Notes: a model not told the origin generated them from the letters alone. A stretch of 64,000 nt of DNA from Rhodoferax bucti (GCF_005876985.1 NZ_VAHD01000003.1:434001-498000), one strand, 5' to 3'. Shown: positions 27,053-34,190, counted from the first letter of the stretch. Translations and numbers: made by a program.

Positions 27053-27145
27053 GGAAACGTGACCGAGTGGCCGAAGGTGCTCCCCTGCTAAGGGAGTATG
27101 GGGTGTAGAGCCTCATCGAGGGTTCGAATCCCTCCGTTTCCGCCA
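27053..27145 (+). tRNA. serX: tRNA-Ser(GCT)
   Basis: 93 nt including an encoded CCA. The acceptor arms GGAAACG and CGTTTCC pair fully, discriminator G. The anticodon loop CTGCTAA between CTCCC and GGGAG gives anticodon GCT; a long variable arm is present, as in class II serine tRNAs, and the T-loop GTTCGAATC is normal. GATAAT at 27036-27041 could be the -10 element. The 3' 68 bp are the left attachment core of an integrated element. Confidence 0.95.
27078..27145 (+). repeat. attL: 68-bp core, 3' end of tRNA-Ser
   Basis: From the anticodon stem to the CCA end of the tRNA. The identical 68 bp recur at 44066-44133; the bases on either side differ immediately (G/T on the left, G/A on the right), so this is the exact duplicated core. 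The element keeps the tRNA intact by supplying its own 3' end. Confidence 0.95.
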
Positions 27146-27190
27146 GTGAAAAAAGTCCTTTGAAATCAACAGGTTACAAAGCGACTGCCT

Positions 27191-27223
27191 AAAAAGCCCT
27201 ACCTAATCAGTAGGGCTTTTTTT
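27191..27223 (+). terminator. Element-borne terminator for tRNA-Ser
   Basis: AGCCCTAC-CTAATCA-GTAGGGCT followed by a T7 run, 45 bp after the tRNA CCA. The native terminator appears to have been pushed to 44141-44171 by the insertion; this one replaces it. Confidence 0.88.
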
Positions 27224-27242
27224 ATGGCTTTTCCGGTGCCAG

Positions 27243-27335
27243 TGGCACCGTTTTGGCACGGCAAACAAACCGCTGCAATCCCTCGCAATTTCAGACAAAT
27301 TCACGCAAATTCCATTTGGCACCGTTTTGGCACGG
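27243..27335 (+). repeat. Arm-type-site-like repeats near attL
   Basis: TGGCACCGTTTTGGCAC occurs at 27243-27259 and 27317-27333, with a third copy inverted at 27675-27691 and a fourth near attR (43980-43996). The first copy is preceded by the palindrome GGTGCC-AGT-GGCACC (27235-27249). Grouping beside both att sites is what is expected of integrase arm or excisionase binding sites. Confidence 0.7.
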
Positions 27336-27836
27336 GTCATCGAAACTCACTTTGCGGATGTATACATCCGCGAAATTAGTTAATGAAATCAAGGACTTAC
27401 GTAAAAAAAGCTTTGCACAACTTTGAAAAGATGTGTATATTTTTGGTCATGGATGCAAAACTGATGAGGCAAGACGATGAGAGGATGGGGCACGTTCACA
27501 CGTGCACCGTGCTTCTGCTTTGCGCGCTTGTCGGCATCGGCTTGAGCCTGCAATTTGATGGAGCGTTGTTCCAGTTCATTTTGGGGTTCCTGGGCACTGC
27601 GCTTTGCTTTTGTGCTTTGGGAAAGACTTTGGATAGCCTCCCAGGGGCCAATTTGATTGGTTTTTTGGTCCTCTGTGCCAAAACGGTGCCAATGTTGGGT
27701 GGGCTTGACTCCCGCCAAGCACGAACTTTCCGGCCTCCGCGCCACCTCCCCGCCTTCTAAATCGCTCCCCGCTTGTGTGGCGGGGTCAATTTGGTTAGTT
27801 CCAGATGCTCAGAGTGGCATCTGGCAGGGGATAGAG
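27336..27836. other. Left-end intergenic region of the element
   Basis: No convincing gene. A 125-residue frame at 27383-27760 on the plus strand is hydrophobic in the middle, and a 118-residue frame (27389-27745) lies on the other strand; neither resembles a known protein or has a good ribosome site. The region holds the inverted third 17-bp repeat (27675-27691) and a hairpin CCCCGC/GCGGGG at 27767-27785 just before the first HTH gene, a possible terminator or operator. Confidence 0.5.
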
Positions 27837-28115
27837 ATGCTTCTTCAAGATGAAATTTTGAGCGCGGCGGACTTGGTGGTGCCGTTCAAGGCCCCCAATA
27901 CACGCGCTATCAAGCGCTGGGCGGGCCAGCAGGGCAAGCTTCCGCCTTGCAAAAAAGTTGGCAACGAGCTTGTATGGCTCAAGAGCGAGGTGCTTGCCTG
28001 GTTGTCTTGCTCGAACACCGCCAACTTACCTCAACAAGCCGTCTCCAAACCTGCCGGCGCAGGCCAGCGCGGTCGCGGCAGGCCGCGCAAAATTCAGGCT
28101 GGAGGCGCAGCATGA
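27837..28115 (+). CDS. Small HTH protein with AT-hook, excisionase candidate
   Basis: 92 residues from ATG 27837, preceded by AGGGGATAGAG. The N-terminal part (EILSAADLVVPFKAPNTRAI, then KLPPCKKVGNELVWLKSEVLAWL) has the helix-turn-helix plus wing layout of MerR/AlpA-type excisionases and transcription factors. The C terminus ends in RGRGRPRKI, matching the AT-hook core GRPRK. It overlaps the next gene by 4 bp (ATGA). Position beside attL and the 17-bp repeats suggests a recombination directionality factor or element regulator; this is inference. Confidence 0.65.
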   Translation: MLLQDEILSAADLVVPFKAPNTRAIKRWAGQQGKLPPCKKVGNELVWLKSEVLAWLSCSNTANLPQQAVSKPAGAGQRGRGRPRKIQAGGAA

Positions 28116-28351
28116 ACACCCCCACAACGACCGGACGAATTCGGCTCAAGGACTGCTGCTCGGACATTCCATTGGGGTTGCAAACAATCTACAACCGCCG
28201 GAGCCTAGGGCAAATTGACTGGCTTAGCCGGGTGAGCCCCCGAGGGAAAAAGACTAGGGACTTGTGGGTTGATGTTCAGCGCTGCAAGGAGTGGGCGCGC
28301 TGGGAAGGTGTATCGCTTGGGCGATCTTTTAACGAAGGGGCGGCAGGCTAA
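28112..28351 (+). CDS. Small hypothetical protein, probable DNA-binding partner
   Basis: 79 residues, basic, starting within the stop of the preceding gene (ATGA overlap), so the two are coupled. RLKDCCSDIPLGLQTIYNRRSLGQIDWL and a following DLWVDVQRCKEWARWEG have the length and spacing of a short winged-helix protein similar to phage Cox or AlpA-type proteins, but I do not recognise a family. Two coupled small DNA-binding proteins before a replication gene often make up the control module of an integrative element. Confidence 0.5.
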   Translation: MNTPTTTGRIRLKDCCSDIPLGLQTIYNRRSLGQIDWLSRVSPRGKKTRDLWVDVQRCKEWARWEGVSLGRSFNEGAAG

Positions 28352-28442
28352 CGGAGGGCATTTTCAACGCCATTCCGCCAGCTTGCGCAGGATCTTTTGG
28401 AAGGGATCGATGCAAATTGTGAAGCGTTTTTTGGCTTGATGC

Positions 28443-28459
28443 TTACCGGATACCTACCG
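28443..28459 (-). repeat. Iteron-like sequence upstream of the replication gene
   Basis: On the minus strand this reads CGGTAGGTATCCGGTAA, the junction of two of the 11-bp units found at 30230-30262 (TATCCGGTAAG/TATCCGGTAGG). It ends 11 bp before the GTG of the replication gene, a good place for autoregulation by an initiator. Confidence 0.5.
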
Positions 28460-28469
28460 CACGTTTACT

Positions 28470-29870
28470 GTGGGAAGCCACAACACATCTGCTGTTCTCC
28501 TGCGCGGCCATGGGATCGACGCCGCCAGTCGTGCAATTGAACACTGCCCACTTCTGGGGAAAACGACCAGGGGCATTTTGTATTGGGTGCTCAGGGCTCA
28601 ATACGACCAAATCAGCGTGAAACAACTCAGGAGCGCTTTTGGGCTTGGGGACAAGGCTTGGGTCACCCAAAGAGAAAAACTCAGGGAAATGCACGTTTTG
28701 ACGCAAAAAAGGACCCTACTGGAGGATGGAAGCAGCCATTGGTCACTGACATTTGACTTTGAGCCGCTTTTTGCATTCCTTCCAGATCTGCAAAAAGGAG
28801 GGGATCACGCGCGTGCGTCACGCGCACGTGATCCCCGCGAAATAGTGGGATCGCGCGCACACGCACGATCCCCCCAAAAAGGAGGGGATCACGCGCGCGG
28901 AGTGAATAAAAAAATACAGGGAACCCCTAACACGGCCCCCCCCCTGGGGGGGACGGGTTCAGGGGAGCCCGGGTCCATCGAGGGGGAGTTGTTGGATCGC
29001 CCTTGGTCGGGCGATCAAGAAGCAAATTCAATTTCAAAAAACATTCAAGCGAAAAAATTTTTCAATTTTCTTTCTGAAAATGGAATTGAATTAGTAAAAA
29101 TTGAAGCTCTTTTGAGAAAGGCGGACGGCTCGCGCGGCGCGCCTGTTGGAAACATTTTCTTGGAAAATAATTTCCAAAAAACAAATTCTGCAATTTATCA
29201 TTTTGATAATTTTGCAAGAATTCTTTTGATGAACGGTAAGAAAAAATTTGACTTTCAAACCGCCTCTATAGAGTTGGATGGTGACCAATCAAAAGTAATA
29301 TTTTTGGATGATTTGAAGGAAGATTCTTTAGAAAAATTGCTCCAACAATGGAGCGGAGCAATTGTAATTTTGGAGACAAGCTCAAAAAATTATCAAGCCA
29401 TTTTGATCATGGATTTACCGCGCATTCGGTCACAAAGAATTGAAATTCAAAAGTCAATTTCATCTACATTTTTTGGCGATTCGGCTGCGGTTAGTTCAAT
29501 ACAACTTCATCGATTTCCTGGCTCAATTAATTGGGGAAAAGGTGGATTTGTTTGCCAACTATATGAAACTCGAAAGGCAACTGGGAAATCAAATGAAAAT
29601 GATTTTTTGACAAAACAAAAGTCAGCTGTTTTTTTGCCAAAAATGAATCCGAAATTGCCAAAATATCAGGCCCAAAGTGACTCAAAAATCAATAGCGAGA
29701 TGGCATTTGGAATGGCTATTCAAATGCTGAGAGAAGGGCGCAGCCGGGAGGAAATTGTTGAGTTTTTGTCGCAGCCTCAGTGGCTGCGACACCATACACA
29801 AGATTGGCCCGAGCGCACGTGGCGCGCTGCGTTGGACAAATTCAGGCCTGCGGAACGGCGATTGCACTAG
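28470..29870 (+). CDS. Replication protein with RepB-primase-like C terminus
   Basis: 466 residues from GTG 28470. The N terminus (~1-110) looks like a winged-helix replication initiator (HCPLLGKTTRGILYWVLRAQYDQISVKQL). Residues ~110-150 form a repeat-rich Arg/His/Gly linker encoded by 23-bp direct repeats and palindromes. The C-terminal half has VIVILETSSKN-type, ILIMDLPRIRSQ and RFPGSINWGKGG segments resembling the archaeo-eukaryotic primase fold of RepB-type plasmid primases. The half after the linker is strongly AT-rich, unlike the first part, suggesting fusion of two sources. It is followed by an intrinsic terminator. The element probably replicates after excision or during transfer; the family assignment is by pattern only. 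Confidence 0.6.
   Translation: MGSHNTSAVLLRGHGIDAASRAIEHCPLLGKTTRGILYWVLRAQYDQISVKQLRSAFGLGDKAWVTQREKLREMHVLTQKRTLLEDGSSHWSLTFDFEPLFAFLPDLQKGGDHARASRARDPREIVGSRAHARSPQKGGDHARGVNKKIQGTPNTAPPLGGTGSGEPGSIEGELLDRPWSGDQEANSISKNIQAKKFFNFLSENGIELVKIEALLRKADGSRGAPVGNIFLENNFQKTNSAIYHFDNFARILLMNGKKKFDFQTASIELDGDQSKVIFLDDLKEDSLEKLLQQWSGAIVILETSSKNYQAILIMDLPRIRSQRIEIQKSISSTFFGDSAAVSSIQLHRFPGSINWGKGGFVCQLYETRKATGKSNENDFLTKQKSAVFLPKMNPKLPKYQAQSDSKINSEMAFGMAIQMLREGRSREEIVEFLSQPQWLRHHTQDWPERTWRAALDKFRPAERRLH
28791..28897 (+). repeat. Direct and inverted repeats inside the replication gene
   Basis: Two identical 23-bp direct repeats (28791-28813 and 28875-28897), 84 bp apart, contain AAGGAGGGGATCACGCG. Between them is a 37-bp palindrome (28800-28836, arms GGGGATCACG/CGTGATCCCC) and a second inverted repeat (GGGATCG/CGATCCC at ~28848-28871). 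Five GATC sites fall in 92 bp. The 84-bp period is 28 codons, so the protein linker is repeated too. Confidence 0.8.
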
Positions 29871-30156
29871 AAATTTGTGGAGCGGATGGCGACTTTTTAG
29901 TCGCCATTTTTTTTGGTTTTGCAGAAATCCCAAATATTTCTTTCAGCTCCCTTTGACTGATTTTTAGGCCTTTTTTCTCGAAAAATTCTTTGATTGATTC
30001 AATCGTTTGATCATTGTTTTTTGCCTTCAATATCGCATCTTTCATGTGCGCAACAGCCTCCTTTTTTGTAAATTTTTTCGCTTGCGGCGGAAGCGCATTT
30101 AGCTCATTTTTTATATCTTCCAATTGCTCCAGACTCCAACTGCTTTTGGCGCTCAT
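29842..30156 (-). CDS. Small Lys-rich HTH-like protein, possible mobilization/plasmid-control protein
   Basis: 104 residues. An acidic-helical start (SLEQLEDIKNELNALPPQAKK) is followed by FTKKEAVAHMKDAI and IESIKEFFEKKGLKISQRELKEIFG. The pattern 'KKEAV...I..F...KG..IS...L' is common in small plasmid- and ICE-encoded DNA-binding proteins, but I cannot name a family with confidence. The Lys-rich tail is encoded by the DNA that forms the opposite-strand terminator. The gene is convergent with the replication gene (29-bp overlap) and divergent from mobC, with the iteron-like and oriT-like repeats between, so control of either is a reasonable inference. Confidence 0.55.
   Translation of the reverse strand: MSAKSSWSLEQLEDIKNELNALPPQAKKFTKKEAVAHMKDAILKAKNNDQTIESIKEFFEKKGLKISQRELKEIFGISAKPKKMATKKSPSAPQISSAIAVPQA
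29886..29914 (+). terminator. Terminator after the replication gene
   Basis: ATGGCGACT-TTTT-AGTCGCCAT, a perfect 9-bp hairpin followed by T8, 16 bp after the stop. It lies within the 3' coding region of the convergent gene (29842-30156, minus strand), so it should stop rightward transcripts while being read as codons by the other gene. Confidence 0.85.
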
Positions 30157-30229
30157 TTTTTTATCCTTTTTGAAAATAGTTTGCAGAATTTGCGTTGTGA
30201 ATTTTCAAATTTTTTGCTTGAGATTTTTA

Positions 30230-30262
30230 TATCCGGTAAGTATCCGGTAGGTATTCGGTAAG
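30230..30262 (+). repeat. Three tandem 11-bp iteron-like repeats
   Basis: TATCCGGTAAG, TATCCGGTAGG and TATTCGGTAAG in perfect register, one helical turn each, preceded by a very AT-rich stretch (30160-30229). Related sequence in inverted orientation precedes the replication gene (28443-28459). This is the layout of a small plasmid-type replication origin. Confidence 0.65.
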
Positions 30263-30327
30263 CATCGTTACCTGTTAATCCCCAAAATCGAATCAGTCCA
30301 TAAACAGGACAGCAGGCTATGTTCTCC

Positions 30328-30372
30328 GCCGTCTCCGACGGCTACGAACCACTGCCAGGGCTGGCGCCCTGG
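30328..30372 (+). other. Candidate oriT hairpins upstream of mobC
   Basis: Two perfect inverted repeats: GCCGTC-TCC-GACGGC (30328-30342) and CCAGGGC-TGGC-GCCCTGG (30355-30372), followed by a GC-rich stretch with GGGACGGGTAAGCGG. They lie 65-110 bp before the mobC start, the usual location of a transfer origin in mobilizable elements. No match to a known nic site could be established. Confidence 0.5.
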
Positions 30373-30435
30373 ACCCACCGCCCAGCCTTCGGCCGGGACG
30401 GGTAAGCGGAACGAATTTGATTGAAGGATGTACTT

Positions 30436-30942
30436 GTGATCGACGTGGAACGTGACATCAAATTGACTGTGCGGGTCAGCTTGCATGAGCGAACCGAGTT
30501 GCGCCAGCGCGCGTTCAAGGCTGGCCTGCCTGTGGCGGTTTTCATGCGCATCAGCGCCTTGGCTGGCGCTCCAGTTGCCCCCATGCCTCCTGCACCTGCA
30601 GACCTGCCTGACCCATGCCGCAAGCTATTGGCTGTGGCCCATGGGACGGTCTCAAACCTCACTCAATTGCATGGCCATGCATCGGCATCTGGTGCCCCCT
30701 TGGACCGCGTCTGCCCCTTGCTAATGGAGATGCAAGACAAGGTGCGCGGGCTTGGCTTGAGCGTCAAGGCAGGGGCAATTTCTGAAGCTCAGGCTTCAGA
30801 AATTTTGAGCTCTGGACTTCTGGCAGCCAGCGACCAAACAAACGTCCTGGCCGAAGCGCTCAATGGGCAACAGGCGGCTGGCAACACGGCTTGGCACACC
30901 GCACTTACTGCAATGCGCAGCGCTTTGGGGCAGATCGCATGA
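30436..30942 (+). CDS. mobC: MobC-like relaxosome accessory protein
   Basis: 168 residues. The GTG at 30436 is preferred to the TTG at 30421 because AAGGA (30424-30428) precedes it with 7-bp spacing. The N terminus (IKLTVRVSLHERTELRQRAFKAGLPVAVFMRISALA) is the ribbon-helix-helix domain of MobC-type mobilization proteins, which bind oriT and assist the relaxase. The rest is a helical region typical of the family (LTQLHGHASASG...). It overlaps the relaxase gene by 4 bp (ATGA). Name given on domain and position. Confidence 0.75.
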   Translation: MIDVERDIKLTVRVSLHERTELRQRAFKAGLPVAVFMRISALAGAPVAPMPPAPADLPDPCRKLLAVAHGTVSNLTQLHGHASASGAPLDRVCPLLMEMQDKVRGLGLSVKAGAISEAQASEILSSGLLAASDQTNVLAEALNGQQAAGNTAWHTALTAMRSALGQIA

Positions 30943-31985
30943 GCAGCCCTACAGCGGCTGCAGATGCCGGACAACGCGCTCATGAGCGCACATCTAAAAG
31001 ACTGCGCTCCAAGGCCGCCAGCCAAAGCAAGTCGGCGGCTGCCAAACTTTCTCGAACGCTCAAACGCACGCACCGCCGCTCGCGCGGTGCAAGTCCAAAA
31101 GCTGGCAGCTGGAATCAGGCCGGGAAAACCGTGTCCCTTCTTTTCAAGAAGCATCGGGGTTCTGTCATCGGTGATGCTTACAGTTTGGCGGACAAGAGCG
31201 CACAGCACATTGCGAGCAACATGCTCGGCACGACAGCCGCGCAGCGACGTGCAGAATTCAAACTCGATTGCCGTCGCCACCCTTTGGTGTCGCCCGACAA
31301 CCTTATCGTCCACATCAGCTTGAGCCGTCCGGAAGGCCACTCTTTGTCCCTCAGCGAGTGGCACGAAGTGGGCAAGACATGGCTTAAAAATATCGGTGCA
31401 GAGGGGTGCAACTACACCATCGCGCGGCACCCTGGGAGGAACGACCATGTACACATTGTGTACAGCCGTTCAAAGCCAGATGGATCGTTGGTGAGCGACT
31501 CAAATGACTTTTGGAGAGGGCGTGCAGCAGCGCGTGAGGCTGCTCGAAGTCTTGGCATTGAGGTCGCGGATTTCGCGCCAAAACCAACCCAAGCCCCTCC
31601 AACAGATCGCGCCGTCAGCGCACACCGAAGAGCTGACCGGCGAGGCACCAAGAGGGCGTGGGTGGATCCAAACATCATTCATCAAGCCCTCTCCAAATCC
31701 AAAAACTTCGAAGACTTTCAGCAGAACCTGAAAACCGCCGGGATCGACTGCAAGCTGGCCACCAGCTCCACTGGCCAGACCACAGGCGTACTTTTTCGCT
31801 CTGCAGATAGCTCTGAATTTTTGGCCGGAAGCACATTGGACAGAAGCCTCAGTCTTCCCAAGATTCAGCAGCAGCTCAACGCAGCTAATGGCATCTCGCC
31901 GCCAAGTCGGCGCGCCCCCATGCCAGGCCCAGGCATGCGCCATGCGCCTCTACAAAATCAACCACCGCGCCTGCGCGGTGGTTGA
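30939..31985 (+). CDS. MOBP-like relaxase (mobilization nuclease)
   Basis: 348 residues. A highly basic N terminus precedes the relaxase fold: KSAQHIASNMLGTT (corresponding to the GNM-like segment), NLIVHISLSRPEGHSLSLSEWHEVGKTWL, and motif III NDHVHIVYSRSKPDGSLVSDSNDFWR with the paired metal-binding histidines (HxH). This is the VirD2/MobA (MOBP-like) pattern. Y in GDAYSLADKS is the only Tyr near the expected catalytic position. No C-terminal primase or helicase is attached; a primase-like domain is on the replication protein instead. The relaxase would nick oriT and pilot DNA through a helper's transfer pore. The gene ends in a perfect palindrome overlapping its stop. Confidence 0.8.
   Translation: MSSPTAAADAGQRAHERTSKRLRSKAASQSKSAAAKLSRTLKRTHRRSRGASPKAGSWNQAGKTVSLLFKKHRGSVIGDAYSLADKSAQHIASNMLGTTAAQRRAEFKLDCRRHPLVSPDNLIVHISLSRPEGHSLSLSEWHEVGKTWLKNIGAEGCNYTIARHPGRNDHVHIVYSRSKPDGSLVSDSNDFWRGRAAAREAARSLGIEVADFAPKPTQAPPTDRAVSAHRRADRRGTKRAWVDPNIIHQALSKSKNFEDFQQNLKTAGIDCKLATSSTGQTTGVLFRSADSSEFLAGSTLDRSLSLPKIQQQLNAANGISPPSRRAPMPGPGMRHAPLQNQPPRLRGG
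31959..31984. repeat. Perfect 26-bp palindrome at the relaxase stop
   Basis: CAACCACCGCGC-CT-GCGCGGTGGTTG: 12-bp arms with a 2-bp centre, covering the last codons and stop of the relaxase gene. There is no T-run, so it is not a standard intrinsic terminator; an operator, an RNA-stability hairpin or a second origin element are options. Confidence 0.75.
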
Positions 31986-32031
31986 ACGCCCTTTGTCCAC
32001 TCGCCAACCCACGAACCCAAAAGGCACCGAA

Positions 32032-32472
32032 ATGACAGACCTTGCATCAAGTCCGACGACGTTCGCACCGCACCTCCAAGAGCTGATCGATGTTGCTGTA
32101 CTGACCCTTGCTGGTCAGGATCAATCCACCAAAAGCCTCTTGGAATCAGTGCGTGAGTTGAGCGCATATACCTCTACCAATCACTGCCTCTCATGCCGCT
32201 CGTCAAATTGGTTCATCGAGTCGTTTTCAGGCGGCCCGAGACTGGTGCAGCGGGGTTGCGCCAAGTACATTGTTCTTGCGGCGTATTTGGAGGGTGAAGA
32301 AAGTACCGCTTTGCATGGTGTGACGCGCGTCTCTCCTGTTCTTTTTTGTCTTCAATTCGACCCCGACGGGGGCGGGAGTGCGGGGGACGTGCCCCCAGAG
32401 GCTGTGGCCGCTGGGGGCGGCGAGTTTCACAGGCCCGTTCAAAAGGACGTGCAGAGGGAGGTCGTGCGATGA
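32032..32472 (+). CDS. Hypothetical protein
   Basis: 146 residues, not recognised. The start ATG follows AAAGGCACCGAA. The first ~100 residues (MTDLASSPTTFAPHLQELI...LSCRSSNWFIE with a CxxC-like Cys pair) look coding, while the Gly-rich end (DPDGGGSAGDVPPEAV) is less convincing. The stop overlaps the next start (ATGA), and a chain of such overlaps links this gene to the next two, supporting translation. Between relaxase and metallopeptidase-like gene. Confidence 0.45.
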   Translation: MTDLASSPTTFAPHLQELIDVAVLTLAGQDQSTKSLLESVRELSAYTSTNHCLSCRSSNWFIESFSGGPRLVQRGCAKYIVLAAYLEGEESTALHGVTRVSPVLFCLQFDPDGGGSAGDVPPEAVAAGGGEFHRPVQKDVQREVVR

Positions 32473-32924
32473 CCGACGCCCTAAATTTTCTGCTGGAGAC
32501 GCCAGACCCAGAGCAAGAGCGTTTGGCGCGCATGCGCGCGCTGTTACTCACGGACGATCAGATCGTGGCCAAGCTGCTTCAGCAGCTTGAAGATCCATTG
32601 CTCACACCTTCTGAGCATTCCAAAATTCTGGACATGCTCCATCGGTGTGGGCATGACGTCACCGGTCTGCCCGGTCCGGTCAAAGAGCTGCGCTTTTTGG
32701 GGAGGCTTTGCAGCCCCTCTGTTGCGCGCTCGATGCTGATGATTGCGCCTGGCTCCATCAAGGTTGAGCGGGATGCTGCTCCCTTGGCAAGGCCTGCGGC
32801 CAAGCCTGTCGCCACTCCCCCAGCTGTGCCTGCTCAAGTTACCTGGAGGGGCATCCCATTGACCCCCGTCCAAGAGGCGGCGCTCAAATCAATTCGTGCA
32901 GCCAGTGGCGAGGTGAAGGAGTGA
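32469..32924 (+). CDS. Hypothetical protein
   Basis: 151 residues, ATG overlapping the previous stop. Residues 1-60 are helical (PDPEQERLARMRALLLTDDQIVAKLLQQLED), then a Pro/Ala-rich stretch and a C-terminal WRGIPLTPVQEAALKSIRAA. No family recognised. Coupled to the next gene through GTGA, with AAGGA just before that start. It may be a cytoplasmic partner of the membrane HExxH protein that follows. Confidence 0.55.
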   Translation: MTDALNFLLETPDPEQERLARMRALLLTDDQIVAKLLQQLEDPLLTPSEHSKILDMLHRCGHDVTGLPGPVKELRFLGRLCSPSVARSMLMIAPGSIKVERDAAPLARPAAKPVATPPAVPAQVTWRGIPLTPVQEAALKSIRAASGEVKE

Positions 32925-33646
32925 TCGCGGTACATCAAACCGCCCCAGCACCCGCCCTTACGGCTGGCTGGGTGCGTGCGCTGCTGGAACCCGCCGCCGC
33001 CGCTGCGGGTATCAGTAATCCGCCACCGGTGGAATTGCGGCCCACTCGGTGGGCCGGGTACTGTTGTGCTGGTGAGGTGGATCGGCGCGTGGTTCTGCGC
33101 AACACGCTACACCTCAAGTCAAAAACTCAATTCGCGGCTGTATATATCCACGAAGTAACACACCGGATTTTGGGTGAGGCTGGAGCTACGGACTTTAGCC
33201 ATGACGCCCGATTTTTCGCCCTTCAGCTCTATCTTTTTGCACGCTTGGACGCTTCATCTTTCATGAAGTCGGAGCGGATTGAGGGGGCTCTGTGGGTTCA
33301 CTTTGCGAGTCTGTACGACCTTCAAAACGCACCCGCTGGGTACGAAGAATCTCAGGCCAGTTCCTGGCAAGGTCCCTCTATCGGCTGGGCTCAGGACATT
33401 GCTGCTGAACTGCTGAAACTCAATTTGTCTGCTGAGGATGCCGCAAAGTTCATTTGTACCGAGTACCCGAAATTTCTTCATTCCCTGCGAGCAATGCCTG
33501 CTGAGTTGGCGTCTGTAAAGGAGCGGTTGCGCTCGGAGAAGTTGGCTAACTCAGAGTGGCGGAAGGTCAATCTACAAACCATGTTTTTTGGGTTGCTGGG
33601 GTGGGCTGGCTTAGTGTTTTGCGTGGGGGTGAGGCTGTGGAATTGA
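32921..33646 (+). CDS. HExxH metallopeptidase-like protein with C-terminal helix
   Basis: 241 residues from GTG 32921 (GTGA overlap with the gene before; AAGGA upstream). YIHEVTHRILGEAG (residues ~75-90) is an HExxH zincin motif, and a possible third ligand lies in FSHDARFFALQLYLF. The first part contains WAGYCCAGEVDRRVVLRN. The C terminus has one hydrophobic helix (FFGLLGWAGLVFCVGV), so the protein is probably anchored with the catalytic domain in the cytoplasm if the helix is a tail anchor. It resembles SprT/ImmA-like mini-zincins in size and motif only. Zincins on mobile elements often act as regulators or antirestriction factors; function here is unknown. Confidence 0.65.
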   Translation: MIAVHQTAPAPALTAGWVRALLEPAAAAAGISNPPPVELRPTRWAGYCCAGEVDRRVVLRNTLHLKSKTQFAAVYIHEVTHRILGEAGATDFSHDARFFALQLYLFARLDASSFMKSERIEGALWVHFASLYDLQNAPAGYEESQASSWQGPSIGWAQDIAAELLKLNLSAEDAAKFICTEYPKFLHSLRAMPAELASVKERLRSEKLANSEWRKVNLQTMFFGLLGWAGLVFCVGVRLWN

Positions 33647-34190
33647 ATTCACCAAAACCAACTGCAAATACCTTTGGAGGCGTCGCCTGCGGCGCACGGG
33701 CCCAGCGTAAACCGAGCCCAAGGTCTCGGCCCTTCGGGCTTGGTCCCTCGCCCCTCGCGGGAGAATGTGCTTCGCACAATCTCCCTGCCGCGCTGCGCTT
33801 GTCCTCCCTCTGGGGGAACCTCTGCAAGCCGCTTTGCGGCATGCAGCAACCGCCAGAACAACCATCAATGGTTGCCCCTTGGCTGCGCCTGGCGGGTCAA
33901 TTAAACCGCTCGCCGCTCGGGCATCTCTCTGTGCGCAGATCCTGCCCTTTGCTCCCATACCCGCTGAGTTCTGCGCTATTCCTCCAGAAGTCTGCCCCAG
34001 TGTCGTCCGGTCTGCTCGCGGTGTTCATAAAGCTCGCAAGCTCGCTTTACAAATCTTCCGCGCTCATCCCTGCCGCCCCTGGTGCCGCCGTCTTCCGGGC
34101 GCAGAACTCAGAGGGTACGGTGAAAGAAAGTAAGGACGAATCCCGCACCAAGAAGACCTCATTTGAGGGGGGCGGGAATCTTGAGGCCCG
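33647..34190. other. Hairpin-rich non-coding region
   Basis: 544 bp without a convincing gene. Between 33680 and ~33930 there is a run of short-loop inverted repeats: GCG/CGC around 33680-33695, GGCCC-TTC-GGGC at ~33728, a 12-bp hairpin with one mismatch and a TTC loop at 33759-33785, and GCCGC-TTT-GCGGC at 33828-33840. A frame covering 33556-34194 is open but reads as Pro/Ser/Leu-rich low-information sequence. Possibly a structured RNA or remnants of palindromic repeats. Confidence 0.6.

Noticed and set aside
27383..27760. 125-residue hydrophobic frame near attL, and an opposite frame 27389-27745
   Set aside because: Neither has a ribosome site or family features, and the inverted 17-bp repeat lies within both. 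Kept only as a note on the region.
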